In this document: positions 1 to 6,479 of the stretch, in pieces
Numbering within the stretch: position 1 is the stretch's first letter
Layout of the letters: each line of letters begins with the position of its first letter
Assembly: GCA_948467735.1 (NCBI GenBank)
Contig: CAOKFN010000012.1
Location: forward strand, 1 to 64,000
Direction of reading: 5' to 3'
From: an uncultured bacterium
GTDB taxonomy: Bacteria; Bacillota; Clostridia; Lachnospirales; Lachnospiraceae
Length of the DNA stretch: 64,000 bases
Translations under genes and position numbers: made by a program
The notes under the pieces: model-generated
Told to the model about the DNA's origin: nothing
What the model saw: the letters and a program-made list of their open reading frames with translations, nothing else
The model's database searches: none

Positions 1-203
1 TTCCGCCGGGGAAGCCGTGGGCGCTTCTGCGGGGGCCTTTGTCGGTTCCGCCGGGGAAGCCGTGGGCGCTTCTACAGGAGCCTTTGTCGGTTCCGCCGGG
101 GAGGCTGTGGGCGCTTCTACAGGGGCCTTTGTCGGTTCCGCCGGGGAAGCCATGGGCGCTTCTGCGGGGGCCTTTGTCGATTCCGCCGGGGAAGCCGTGG
201 ACG
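1..203. repeat. 45-bp tandem repeat inside the lipoprotein gene
   Basis: Units begin at 1, 46, 91, 136 and 181, the last one partial, with only scattered substitutions. The 45-bp period equals 15 codons, so the array keeps the minus-strand reading frame. The array probably continues past the left edge. There are no spacers, so it is not a CRISPR. Confidence 0.9.
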
Positions 204-396
204 TCCCTGTAGAACCTGCCTCCGGAGAAACTATTGTCACGGGTTCCATCGCCAGATGCTCCGGCTCTCGTCCAGACTGTCCCTCCCCTCTGCCGCAGCC
301 TCCCAGCAATATCGCTGCCGTTAGTCCGGCCATGACCAGATTCTTTCTTATTCTCAAAACTTTTCTTATTATTTTCCAATCCCTTCCTATTCTCAT
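1..396 (-). CDS. Repeat-rich lipoprotein, 3' end beyond the window
   Basis: The minus-strand frame is open from ATG 396 to the left edge, so only the first 132 codons are visible. A basic N-terminus leads into a hydrophobic stretch and a lipobox ending LLGGC (Cys at residue 34), which predicts Sec export, lipidation and cleavage by signal peptidase II. About 40 polar residues follow, then a 15-residue repeat (pattern APTASPAEPTKAPVE) that looks like a surface spacer; any functional domain must lie past the edge. ATG 396 is preferred because it gives a normal signal length; in-frame ATGs at 459 and 333 give an over-long or very short one. The family cannot be named from this part. Confidence 0.7.
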   Translation of the reverse strand, partial: MRIGRDWKIIRKVLRIRKNLVMAGLTAAILLGGCGRGEGQSGREPEHLAMEPVTIVSPEAGSTGTSTASPAESTKAPAEAPMASPAEPTKAPVEAPTASPAEPTKAPVEAPTASPAEPTKAPAEAPTASPAE

Positions 397-439
397 AACC
401 TTATCTATTTTAAATCCTTTCCTATCTTCAAGACCTTCC

Positions 440-514
440 TTATTCCCCAAGACTTTCATAATCAACATACCTTGGTAATTTAAAAATCCCCATTCCGTCC
501 ACACTTTCCTCCAT
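440..514 (-). CDS. Possible 24-residue leader ORF before the lipoprotein
   Basis: ATG 514 opens a 24-codon frame that stops at 440-442, just upstream of the lipoprotein start at 396, in a different frame. It lies downstream of the predicted promoter at 567-595. The residues look ordinary (acidic and aromatic mix), but no clear ribosome binding site is visible. It could be a leader peptide, or the original N-terminus of the lipoprotein separated by a frameshift. Confidence 0.3.
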   Translation of the reverse strand: MEESVDGMGIFKLPRYVDYESLGE

Positions 515-566
515 ACAGGAACAGAGGATTTTCCTCTTTAAATAAAAAGGAACTTCCTCCGCTTCT

Positions 567-595
567 ATTATACTATATTCTCCTTTCCGTTTCCA
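567..595 (-). promoter_or_regulatory. Predicted promoter of the lipoprotein gene
   Basis: On the minus strand TGGAAA (590-595) and a perfect TATAAT (567-572) are separated by 17 bp. They lie about 170 bp upstream of the lipoprotein start, leaving a long leader that contains the short ORF at 440-514. Confidence 0.55.
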
Positions 596-747
596 GTGCT
601 AATTAACGCCGCCTTCCTCTATTTCGTTGACATTTTTTGTTATCTGCCGCTGAATTATCTTCCTGTACGCCATATCCGTTTTTCACTCTTGAGCAATACA
701 CTCCCGCTTTTGCCCGCCGACTTTTTAATTAATCCCGGTCTGCTGAC

Positions 748-809
748 GCAGACCGCCCGCAGACGCTCCGCTTTTTGCTCGTATCGCCGCTTATCAGGCA
801 GCGGCTCAA
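748..809 (+). repeat. Dispersed 62-bp intergenic repeat, copy A
   Basis: This stretch aligns without gaps over 62 bp to 11442-11503 and 29247-29308. Near its end it holds the inverted repeat GCCGC/GCGGC with a 10-base loop; the other copies have different bases at the same arms. A second inverted repeat, GGTCTGC/GCAGACC (737-754), overlaps its start. It lies just upstream of the promoter at 824-852. Confidence 0.65.
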
Positions 810-823
810 GTTTTACTTAAGTA

Positions 824-852
824 TTGACTTCTGCCCTAAGCTGTGATAAACT
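824..852 (+). promoter_or_regulatory. Promoter of the methyltransferase operon
   Basis: TTGACT (824-829), a 17-bp spacer and TAAACT (847-852) form a good housekeeping-type promoter. Transcription should start near 859, about 310 bases before the methyltransferase start, so the mRNA has a long leader with an ORF and a terminator-like hairpin. Confidence 0.75.
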
Positions 853-881
853 TAATAAAATTTCCTGAAAGGACTACGACA

Positions 882-986
882 ATGGCAGCATACGCTTCTA
901 CGCACAACATGATTACCGTTATCCAGCGCGTCGGACTCGCACAGATTCCGCCGGGCTTGTATTGTCGTATCCAAATTTCAGCGTAG
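882..986 (+). CDS. 34-residue leader peptide (uORF1)
   Basis: ATG 882 follows an AAAGGA ribosome binding site at 868-873 and starts about 20 bases after the predicted transcription start. The frame ends at TAG 984-986. Bases 915-924, inside its codons, can pair with 1011-1023 and so overlap the 5' arm of the terminator at 1020-1053. That arrangement (translated leader, competing helices, terminator, resistance-like gene) is what ribosome-sensing attenuators such as those of erm and ABC-F genes use. The peptide matches no leader I know. Confidence 0.55.
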   Translation: MAAYASTHNMITVIQRVGLAQIPPGLYCRIQISA

Positions 987-1023
987 TCCATCATGGATGA
1001 TAAAATTTTAGGATAATGGCGGT
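915..1023 (+). promoter_or_regulatory. Possible antiterminator pairing in the leader
   Basis: ACCGTTATCC (915-924) is complementary to GGATAA plus CGGT in 1011-1023, with three bulged bases. The second strand includes 1020-1023, the outer bases of the terminator stem, so the two helices exclude each other. The first strand lies within translated uORF1, so ribosome position could decide between them. Confidence 0.45.
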
Positions 1024-1063
1024 GCAGGTCGAAGCAGAATTCGATTTGCACCGTTTTTGTTTT
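1020..1063 (+). terminator. Attenuator-type intrinsic terminator
   Basis: A 14-bp stem (1020-1033 with 1040-1053, two G-U pairs, six-base loop) is followed by TTTTTGTTTT at 1054-1063. It sits after uORF1 and 120 bases before the methyltransferase start, inside the transcript of the promoter at 824-852. It should therefore act as a conditional stop, not as the end of an upstream gene. Confidence 0.75.
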
Positions 1064-1084
1064 CCGAGAAAGGAGGCCTGCATT

Positions 1085-1147
1085 ATGCCGGAACAGCCCG
1101 TTCGCCCCCAAGAAGAAATGCTTCTGACCAGCAGACGAATGATATAA
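1085..1147 (+). CDS. 20-residue ORF between attenuator and methyltransferase (uORF2)
   Basis: ATG 1085 has a very strong AAAGGAGG site 7-8 bases upstream and the frame runs 20 codons to TAA 1145-1147. It lies immediately after the terminator and 25 bases before the methyltransferase ATG. It could be a second leader peptide affecting translation of the next gene. It could also be the remains of a longer gene. Confidence 0.45.
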   Translation: MPEQPVRPQEEMLLTSRRMI

Positions 1148-1172
1148 AAAATTAAGTCCAAAGGAGGCATTT

Positions 1173-2027
1173 ATGAAAACCATCGACACCGCCGTACTGG
1201 CGGGCTACAACGCCGGGATTGAAAGAAACCGTCTGAGAACAGGAATCGGCCTCATCGAGTTTGAGCGGACAAAGGAAATATTGCTCGATAAACTGCCCAA
1301 GCCTCCCGCCGTCATCTATGATATCGGAGGAGCTTACGGCGAATACTCGTGGCTGCTCTCTTCTCTGGGATATGAGGTTCATCTGTTTGATTTGTCCGAG
1401 ACAAATATTAAGATGAGCGAAGAGCTGGCCGACGAATATCCGGATACCGCCTTAAAATCCGCTATGGTCTGCGACGCCCGTACCATACCCCGTCCGGATA
1501 AAAGCGCAGACGCAGTTCTGCTCATGGGCCCGTTGTATTCCATTACCGAATATGAGGAAAGAATTCTTGCCATAAAAGAAAGCTGCAGGCTGTTGAAGGA
1601 TGACGGAATCTTATTTTCCGCCGCTTTGACGCCGTACAGCGTCCTTGTTTCCCGTCTCGCCGTATATCACGAAGACGACACAAGGAAACGAAAAGAGCTG
1701 GACGATCCCGCCGTCCTTTCCATGATCGAACGGGCGCTGGCCGACGGGTTCTACATCAATCCGGAACCGAAAATCGCAGGCAGATTGGGCAGTTCCCATC
1801 TCCATACCGCCCAAAAATTAAGGGAAGAATTGTCCTGCGGCGGATTTGACACGCCAGCCGTTCACGGGGTAATGGGCGGGGCATGGCTTGCCCCAAATCT
1901 TAACGAACTCTTAGAAAACGAAGAGACAAAAAAAGTGCTTCTGAAAACCGTCCGCATGCTGGACACTCACGAAGAAATCATCGGTTTATCCGGCCATCTG
2001 CTGGCTGTTTCACGAAAAAAGAAATAG
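1173..2027 (+). CDS. Class I SAM-dependent methyltransferase
   Basis: A 284-residue Rossmann-fold methyltransferase. Motif I is D50-I-G-G-A-Y-G and the acidic residue after strand 2 is D73 in LFDLS; a 'LLMGPLYS' segment and 'LLKDDGILFSA' fit motifs IV and VI. The substrate is not evident. A ribosome binding site AAAGGAGG precedes ATG 1173. It is the first full gene behind the leader/attenuator and is followed 95 bp later by a GNAT acetyltransferase. This arrangement resembles inducible antibiotic-modification genes, but the sequence is not Erm-like, so resistance is only a possibility. Confidence 0.8.
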   Translation: MKTIDTAVLAGYNAGIERNRLRTGIGLIEFERTKEILLDKLPKPPAVIYDIGGAYGEYSWLLSSLGYEVHLFDLSETNIKMSEELADEYPDTALKSAMVCDARTIPRPDKSADAVLLMGPLYSITEYEERILAIKESCRLLKDDGILFSAALTPYSVLVSRLAVYHEDDTRKRKELDDPAVLSMIERALADGFYINPEPKIAGRLGSSHLHTAQKLREELSCGGFDTPAVHGVMGGAWLAPNLNELLENEETKKVLLKTVRMLDTHEEIIGLSGHLLAVSRKKK

Positions 2028-2122
2028 GAAAATGAGCTATCGTATCTTATCGGCGGTCTACAGCCGAGACTCTAGGCAGGTTTTACCGATATGCAGTAAA
2101 ATGGAAAGGAGAATGAATCACA

Positions 2123-2677
2123 ATGATATTTGAAACTAAGCAGATTATTTTAAAAGACGGCAGGACGGCCATATTGAAAAGTCCGTCCGTTGAGGACGCG
2201 GAACAGCTGCTGAACTACATCAAAAAGTGCTGCGGCGAAACAGACTTTCTCAGGCGTTATCCCGAGGAATGGAAGATCACGGTTGAACAGGAGGAGGCAT
2301 GGGTAAAGCGCCTGCGTTCCTCCCCCGATACACTGGGAATCACCTGCTATGTTGACGGCCAGACTGTGGGCAGCTGCGAGATTAATTTTAACAGCAGCAT
2401 GAAAACTTCCCATCGGGCCGTCATTGCCATTTCCATTCTCAAAGACTATTGGAACCTCGGTATCGGCTCCGCCATGTTTGAAGAACTGACTGCCGCGGCG
2501 CAAAGCCGGGGGACGGAAATCATGGAGCTTGAATTTATAGAAGGCAACGAGCGCGCGAAGCATTTGTATGAGAAATTCGGTTTTCGTGTTATCTGCGAAA
2601 AGCCGAAGGCGATCAAGCTCAAAAACGGCGCCTATTTGAGCGAGTTCTATATGCAGAAATACTTGTGCGAGGCATAA
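2123..2677 (+). CDS. GNAT family N-acetyltransferase
   Basis: A 184-residue protein with the GNAT acetyl-CoA loop in YWNLGIGSAM (residues 109-118) and the typical C-terminal ELEFIEGNERAKHLYEKFGF signature, close to RimI-like and spermidine acetyltransferase-like families. It would transfer acetyl from acetyl-CoA to an amine; the acceptor is unknown. The ribosome binding site AAAGGAGA lies before ATG 2123. It probably shares the leader-controlled transcript of the methyltransferase upstream, since no separate promoter is obvious in the 95-bp gap. Confidence 0.8.
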   Translation: MIFETKQIILKDGRTAILKSPSVEDAEQLLNYIKKCCGETDFLRRYPEEWKITVEQEEAWVKRLRSSPDTLGITCYVDGQTVGSCEINFNSSMKTSHRAVIAISILKDYWNLGIGSAMFEELTAAAQSRGTEIMELEFIEGNERAKHLYEKFGFRVICEKPKAIKLKNGAYLSEFYMQKYLCEA

Positions 2678-2707
2678 GAGGGAAGCAGGAAAACGGGTGA
2701 GAGCAGG

Positions 2708-2747
2708 GGAAGCGGCGCGGATTGCCTTTATAGACGGCGCCGCTTCC
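2708..2747. terminator. GC-rich inverted repeat between convergent genes
   Basis: A perfect 11-bp stem, GGAAGCGGCGC (2708-2718) with its complement at 2737-2747, lies between the ends of the GNAT gene (+) and the XRE-methyltransferase gene (-). It has no T run on either side, so intrinsic termination is plausible but not certain. Confidence 0.45.
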
Positions 2748-2853
2748 TCCGCAGGCCCTCAAGGGCTTCTCCCGTCACGCAGTCCCTATGGACATCCGGC
2801 ATTCTGCGCCCTGCCAATGTCCGCGCAAACGCTGCGCCGCGGCTTTTCTCGGT

Positions 2854-3828
2854 TCATTCTTTGACGCAGTACCTTGTATAGCTGGTAAATTTTAAATTCA
2901 CTCCAAGCGAACGCGCCAACTCCGCAATCGAACTGTCGTCATCGTCAGTATACCAGCCGCCGCTGATAACGCTGTCAATCTTGCCAAATCCGGCCAGCAC
3001 CGTATCTTCATACAGATCCTCAAACACATCGGGGCGTTTTTCAATTAAAATTCTTCGTGCTTCTTCAGGAAGTGCCGCTAACGTTTCCTTGTTCACAAAG
3101 CCTGTGGAAGTGATAAGCCTGCCGCCCGGCTTCAAAACTCTGTACGCCTCCTTCAGCGCTTTCGCTTTTACGCCCTCACAATTACCTATGCCGCCGCCGT
3201 CTGAAATGACGTCAATGCTGTTATCCCGAAAGGGCATATTACAAAAATCAAATACCGCATAATAAAGATTCGGCGAATCAAGCGTTTTATCCAGAAAGCT
3301 TTTCCACTCTTTGACAACCGTGGGAGAAAGGTCGCTGATAATAATCGCGGCGTCGGGATTGTCCTTAAGCACATACGGCATATATCCTCCCCCGGGGCCT
3401 GCGCCGATTTCAAGAATGACGCCCTCGCAGGAAGCAATCTGCTTTCCCACGCTGTCCATGTAAGGATTCTCTATTCTGGAGCGCTCCCAGTTACGCTTTA
3501 TCCACTTTCCATTCCGTATTTCCTCCGCCCATGAAATATTATCGTCCCGTTCCTGCTCCGATACAAAATAAGCGATTCCGGAATTTCCCGTTTCTTGGTC
3601 TGTCAGCTTCCGGAGCAGATCAATGTCTTCCAGCATCTCGTTGATCGTGACATTGTACAGATGGGACATATCCAGCAGCAGGTCTATGTCAGGAACCGCA
3701 TTTCCGCACTCCCATTTCGATACGGCCTGTGAAGTAACGCCGAGCTTTTCAGCCAGTTCCGTCTGGGACAGACCCTTCTTTCGTCTAAGCGCCGCTATTC
3801 TTTTTCCAAAATGACGTTTGTTGACCAT
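2854..3828 (-). CDS. XRE-type regulator fused to a methyltransferase
   Basis: A 324-residue two-domain protein. Residues 6-62 are a Cro/C1-type helix-turn-helix (LSQTELAEKLG then TSQAVSKWE). After a linker, residues 110-300 form a class I methyltransferase with motif I E140-I-G-A-G-P-G, D166 after strand 2 and 'YRVLKPGGRL' as motif VI. Such fusions are widespread in Clostridia but their target is not established. A GAGGTG site lies before ATG 3828. It is convergent with the methyltransferase/GNAT operon and could regulate or be regulated by SAM status; that is inference. Confidence 0.8.
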   Translation of the reverse strand: MVNKRHFGKRIAALRRKKGLSQTELAEKLGVTSQAVSKWECGNAVPDIDLLLDMSHLYNVTINEMLEDIDLLRKLTDQETGNSGIAYFVSEQERDDNISWAEEIRNGKWIKRNWERSRIENPYMDSVGKQIASCEGVILEIGAGPGGGYMPYVLKDNPDAAIIISDLSPTVVKEWKSFLDKTLDSPNLYYAVFDFCNMPFRDNSIDVISDGGGIGNCEGVKAKALKEAYRVLKPGGRLITSTGFVNKETLAALPEEARRILIEKRPDVFEDLYEDTVLAGFGKIDSVISGGWYTDDDDSSIAELARSLGVNLKFTSYTRYCVKE

Positions 3829-3976
3829 AAATCACACCTCTTTCTTATTTATGATCCTATGATACGACACTTTATAACACATGGGAAGCGACAGGATATT
3901 ACATAAAACAAGCCTGCTGCAACCGCTGGTTGGATTTTTCCTGCCGCCTCACAGCCAAGCGCAGGCTTGCCCAAAT

Positions 3977-4657
3977 TCACTTTTCCTCCTCCAAGCCAAA
4001 ATGCTCTGCCAAAGCCGTCAGCACTTCTTCCCTTGTATCGTTTTCAAAATCAGAACGGGTATACGTAAAAAATCCCGTATGCGTCCAGTCAATCTCCAAC
4101 GGAGGATGATACAACGCCCAAGAATTAAAGTTCCTCAGCGCGGCGTCCGGATCCGGGCTGAGCCGAATCTGCTCCATCATAAACTTTTTGTCCGGGTCGT
4201 CCCGGTCAAAAAACCGCTCGGCGCAGATATCCGGCGGGTCGCAGAGCATGATGGCAACGCGGTGGTAGGATGAAATCTCTCTCAGCACATCCGGCGGGAT
4301 GTTGGTATCCACAATAACCTTCTTTCCGGACGCCGCCAGCCTCAGCAGCTCCAAAATCTCAATTTCCACACATTCCATAGAGACCTGATTGGTCCAGTTC
4401 CAATGCTCCTCCGGAGTCATTGCAAGCCATTCCTGCCAGCCGCTCATAGTGTCAAAATAGCACAGCCCCGGCTGTTTCCACCGCGAGAGCCTGCTGCGTG
4501 GAAATACGTCATGGTAATTTTCTCCGCAATGAACCATATCATACCGCTCTGCCAGCATCCTGACCATGGTGGACTTTCCCGCATAGCTGTGGCCGTTTAT
4601 AAAATAGACATTCTGCAAATAATGCTGAATTAAATTATCACTTAACTGTATTTTCAT
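3977..4657 (-). CDS. P-loop kinase-like protein (zeta toxin/phosphotransferase type)
   Basis: A 226-residue P-loop protein with Walker A GHSYAGKST (22-30) near the N-terminus and 'KKVIVDTNIP' as a likely second nucleotide-binding strand. The layout resembles small-molecule kinases and zeta-like phosphotransferases; no substrate can be assigned. ATG 4657 is chosen because TGGAGG lies just upstream; an ATG 36 bases further up has no such site. No antitoxin-like partner is adjacent. Confidence 0.65.
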   Translation of the reverse strand: MKIQLSDNLIQHYLQNVYFINGHSYAGKSTMVRMLAERYDMVHCGENYHDVFPRSRLSRWKQPGLCYFDTMSGWQEWLAMTPEEHWNWTNQVSMECVEIEILELLRLAASGKKVIVDTNIPPDVLREISSYHRVAIMLCDPPDICAERFFDRDDPDKKFMMEQIRLSPDPDAALRNFNSWALYHPPLEIDWTHTGFFTYTRSDFENDTREEVLTALAEHFGLEEEK

Positions 4658-4732
4658 TTTTCCTCCATTCAAAATCAATTTGATTTCATTCAACTATAAC
4701 GGCGCTCAACTTCACGCCATACTAGGCATAAG

Positions 4733-5143
4733 CTAAAACCACTTGCAGGGAATTGTAAGAAAATGGTCCCTGCTTTCTTTAAACCCCATTTTCTCATAGA
4801 AGCCCTTTGCCATATCTGTTTGTACCAGCCATTCCGAACTTTCGCAGGCAGTCCTGCACCTTCGCACCAGCTCCCTGCCAATGCCTTTCTTTTGATACTC
4901 CGGCAGGACACCCAAGTCATATATAATGGAACGAAAATGCAAATCGCTTAATACCCTTACGCATCCGACTAATTTATCATCTATCCACGCAGAAAAGACA
5001 AAGGTTGAATGAATAAAACCAATATTAAAATTGTCCATCATCTCCTGCGTGACCCCGTCCTCTCTCGTCCAGCCCACCGCCAGAAATAACTGATATAATT
5101 TATCACATGGCAGATCCTTCTGCATTCTATATTCTACATTCAT
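4733..5143 (-). CDS. GNAT family N-acetyltransferase
   Basis: A 136-residue GNAT protein with the acetyl-CoA loop YQKKGIGRE (83-91) after 'DLGVLPE', and the C-terminal 'FYEKMGF' signature. It fits the compact family often annotated as GNAT acetyltransferase of unknown acceptor. Its start follows the upstream hypothetical gene by two bases, and GGAGAGG within that gene's end serves as ribosome binding site, so the two are co-translated. Confidence 0.8.
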   Translation of the reverse strand: MNVEYRMQKDLPCDKLYQLFLAVGWTREDGVTQEMMDNFNIGFIHSTFVFSAWIDDKLVGCVRVLSDLHFRSIIYDLGVLPEYQKKGIGRELVRRCRTACESSEWLVQTDMAKGFYEKMGFKESRDHFLTIPCKWF

Positions 5144-5145
5144 TT

Positions 5146-5556
5146 TTATACCTCTCCTCCATATTGCCCCGTCTCTACCGTTTCACTTTCCTTACGGTTC
5201 CCCGTCCATATAGAGTCTATCTCATACCCGGCTTCCTCCAAAATTTTCACCCCGTTCAGATACCGGTACCCCTCCTGTTCAAAGGCCTCCCCATCCTTAA
5301 CGCATTGTGCAATGATTCTGGAAACCACCAACGGCCGATTCAAATTGATAAATACGGAATCTCCCTTATAAAACGCAGGCAGTCCCTCATTCAGCAGATA
5401 ATGCTCCCTCACAGGGAACCCGATTTTTAATGTACTTCTGGGACAGGCACTCTTAATCACAAGAAGATAGGGCGGGTATTGATAATCATAATCATCAAAT
5501 CGCAGAAGCCACCTATATTCCGTGCCATTCACCACAATTTTCCTAAAACGCCTCAC
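5146..5556 (-). CDS. Hypothetical protein, 136 aa
   Basis: I do not recognise a family. The protein is soluble-looking, aromatic-rich, has a basic start (MRRFRK) and a polar C-terminus. The likely start is GTG 5556 with a GAGGTGG ribosome binding site. It is directly followed by the GNAT gene (two-base gap), so the pair may act together. Confidence 0.6.
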   Translation of the reverse strand: MRRFRKIVVNGTEYRWLLRFDDYDYQYPPYLLVIKSACPRSTLKIGFPVREHYLLNEGLPAFYKGDSVFINLNRPLVVSRIIAQCVKDGEAFEQEGYRYLNGVKILEEAGYEIDSIWTGNRKESETVETGQYGGEV

Positions 5557-5589
5557 AAATCCACCTCTTCATTCCTCTTGCTTTTACTT

Positions 5590-5673
5590 TCAGTCGTTCT
5601 CCGAAAGACGCTTTTTCAGAAACCTTCCCAGACGCTTTCCACACTCCTGCAGCAGATACCCCTCATACTCTTA
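5590..5673 (-). pseudogene. Detached C-terminus of the preceding hypothetical gene
   Basis: This is the in-frame continuation after the TAA at 5671-5673: 27 codons with the same Lys/Arg/Leu-rich helical character, ending at TGA 5590. It has no start codon or ribosome binding site of its own. Confidence 0.4.
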
Positions 5674-6216
5674 CACCAGATATCTTTCATACACTTTTTT
5701 CATCTTTCCATCCATATACCCTTCCGCGTATCGCAGCGCATCCTGATAAGATATGGGTGAAAAATTCGGATTCAAAATATTCTTTCCATGCATTGCCTTC
5801 GGAAGATTATGAAGAATTGAAAGCAGGCGGTAGACCGCATCTTTTCCTTCCCGGCCATCCAGATTTTTTTCCGCGTCCGACAGCAGGACTTCCATAAAGC
5901 TTCGTAATTTGTTTTCTTCCTGCTCATCTCTTTGAAATATGTCCGTATAATCCATCAATTCCTCTTTTTTCTCCAATATCCGCTCATAATTGGGAAACTT
6001 ATACTTTTTGCATAGGTTTTCGAGGCTGTCAAATACCCCTTCCCCACTGCTGCTTCCCTCCTTTTCCTGCGAGATATCCTCTATGATTTTCCGCCAGAAT
6101 ATCATCTCCTCTTTCAGCCGCTTTCTTTCGCCTATTCTCCATCTTTTCCCTCTTTGTCCGCCCTTTTCGTATACTATGCCTATGTCAAGTATCTGATAGT
6201 ATAAACTAATATCCAT
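5671..6216 (-). CDS. Hypothetical protein, 181 aa, with in-frame continuation after the stop
   Basis: No family recognised. The protein is rich in charged residues and helices (long Glu/Lys/Arg segments), with no signal peptide or membrane helix. ATG 6216 has GGAG eight bases upstream; a TTG at 6252 is in frame but weaker. After the TAA stop the same frame stays open and coding-like for 27 more codons to TGA at 5590-5592, suggesting a recent nonsense mutation that clipped the C-terminus. Confidence 0.55.
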   Translation of the reverse strand: MDISLYYQILDIGIVYEKGGQRGKRWRIGERKRLKEEMIFWRKIIEDISQEKEGSSSGEGVFDSLENLCKKYKFPNYERILEKKEELMDYTDIFQRDEQEENKLRSFMEVLLSDAEKNLDGREGKDAVYRLLSILHNLPKAMHGKNILNPNFSPISYQDALRYAEGYMDGKMKKVYERYLV

Positions 6217-6262
6217 CGAAATAGCTCCATAACCGTTTCTATGTGTTTTCAATACCTTTTCA

Positions 6263-6361
6263 TTAGATATCTAAAATAAAATCTAAAATGTCATTAGGCT
6301 TGCAGTCCAGTATATTACATAAGCGCTCCAATGTATAAGTAGTAATTCCCTGTCTTTCCAT
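6263..6361 (-). pseudogene. Internally deleted small Cro/C1-type regulator
   Basis: The frame reads 'LWEIMERQGITTYTL' then directly 'ERLCNILDCKPNDIL'. These are the first helix and the last helices of the YozG-like (HTH_26) mini-repressor family; the intervening recognition helices, about 25 residues in relatives, are missing. A 32-codon ORF from ATG 6361 survives. It ends 46 bases upstream of the ATG of the hypothetical gene at 6216. DNA binding is unlikely. Confidence 0.55.
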
Positions 6362-6441
6362 AATCTCCCATAGCGGCCAACAAATGAAAGACTAAATTTA
6401 ATACTACAGCCTCCCATAATAGTCAAAGAGGAAATATTTCC

Positions 6442-6476
6442 AAAAAATCAGGAGCAGAAAAAATCCCCGCTCCTGA
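6442..6476 (-). terminator. Intrinsic terminator of ftsH
   Basis: On the minus strand TCAGGAGC (6469-6476) pairs with GCTCCTGA (6448-6455) and is followed by six T residues (6442-6447). It lies directly after the ftsH stop codon. Confidence 0.85.
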
Positions 6477-6479
6477 CCT

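Noticed and set aside
1..203. CRISPR-like array
   Set aside because: Units are directly adjacent with no unique spacers and keep a reading frame.
17..478. 153-codon plus-strand frame over the left-edge repeats
   Set aside because: The minus strand carries the lipobox and the promoter; the plus frame only reflects the repeat composition.
1173..2677. Erm-type rRNA methyltransferase resistance operon
   Set aside because: The leader logic fits, but the methyltransferase lacks Erm/KsgA motifs, so a specific resistance cannot be claimed.
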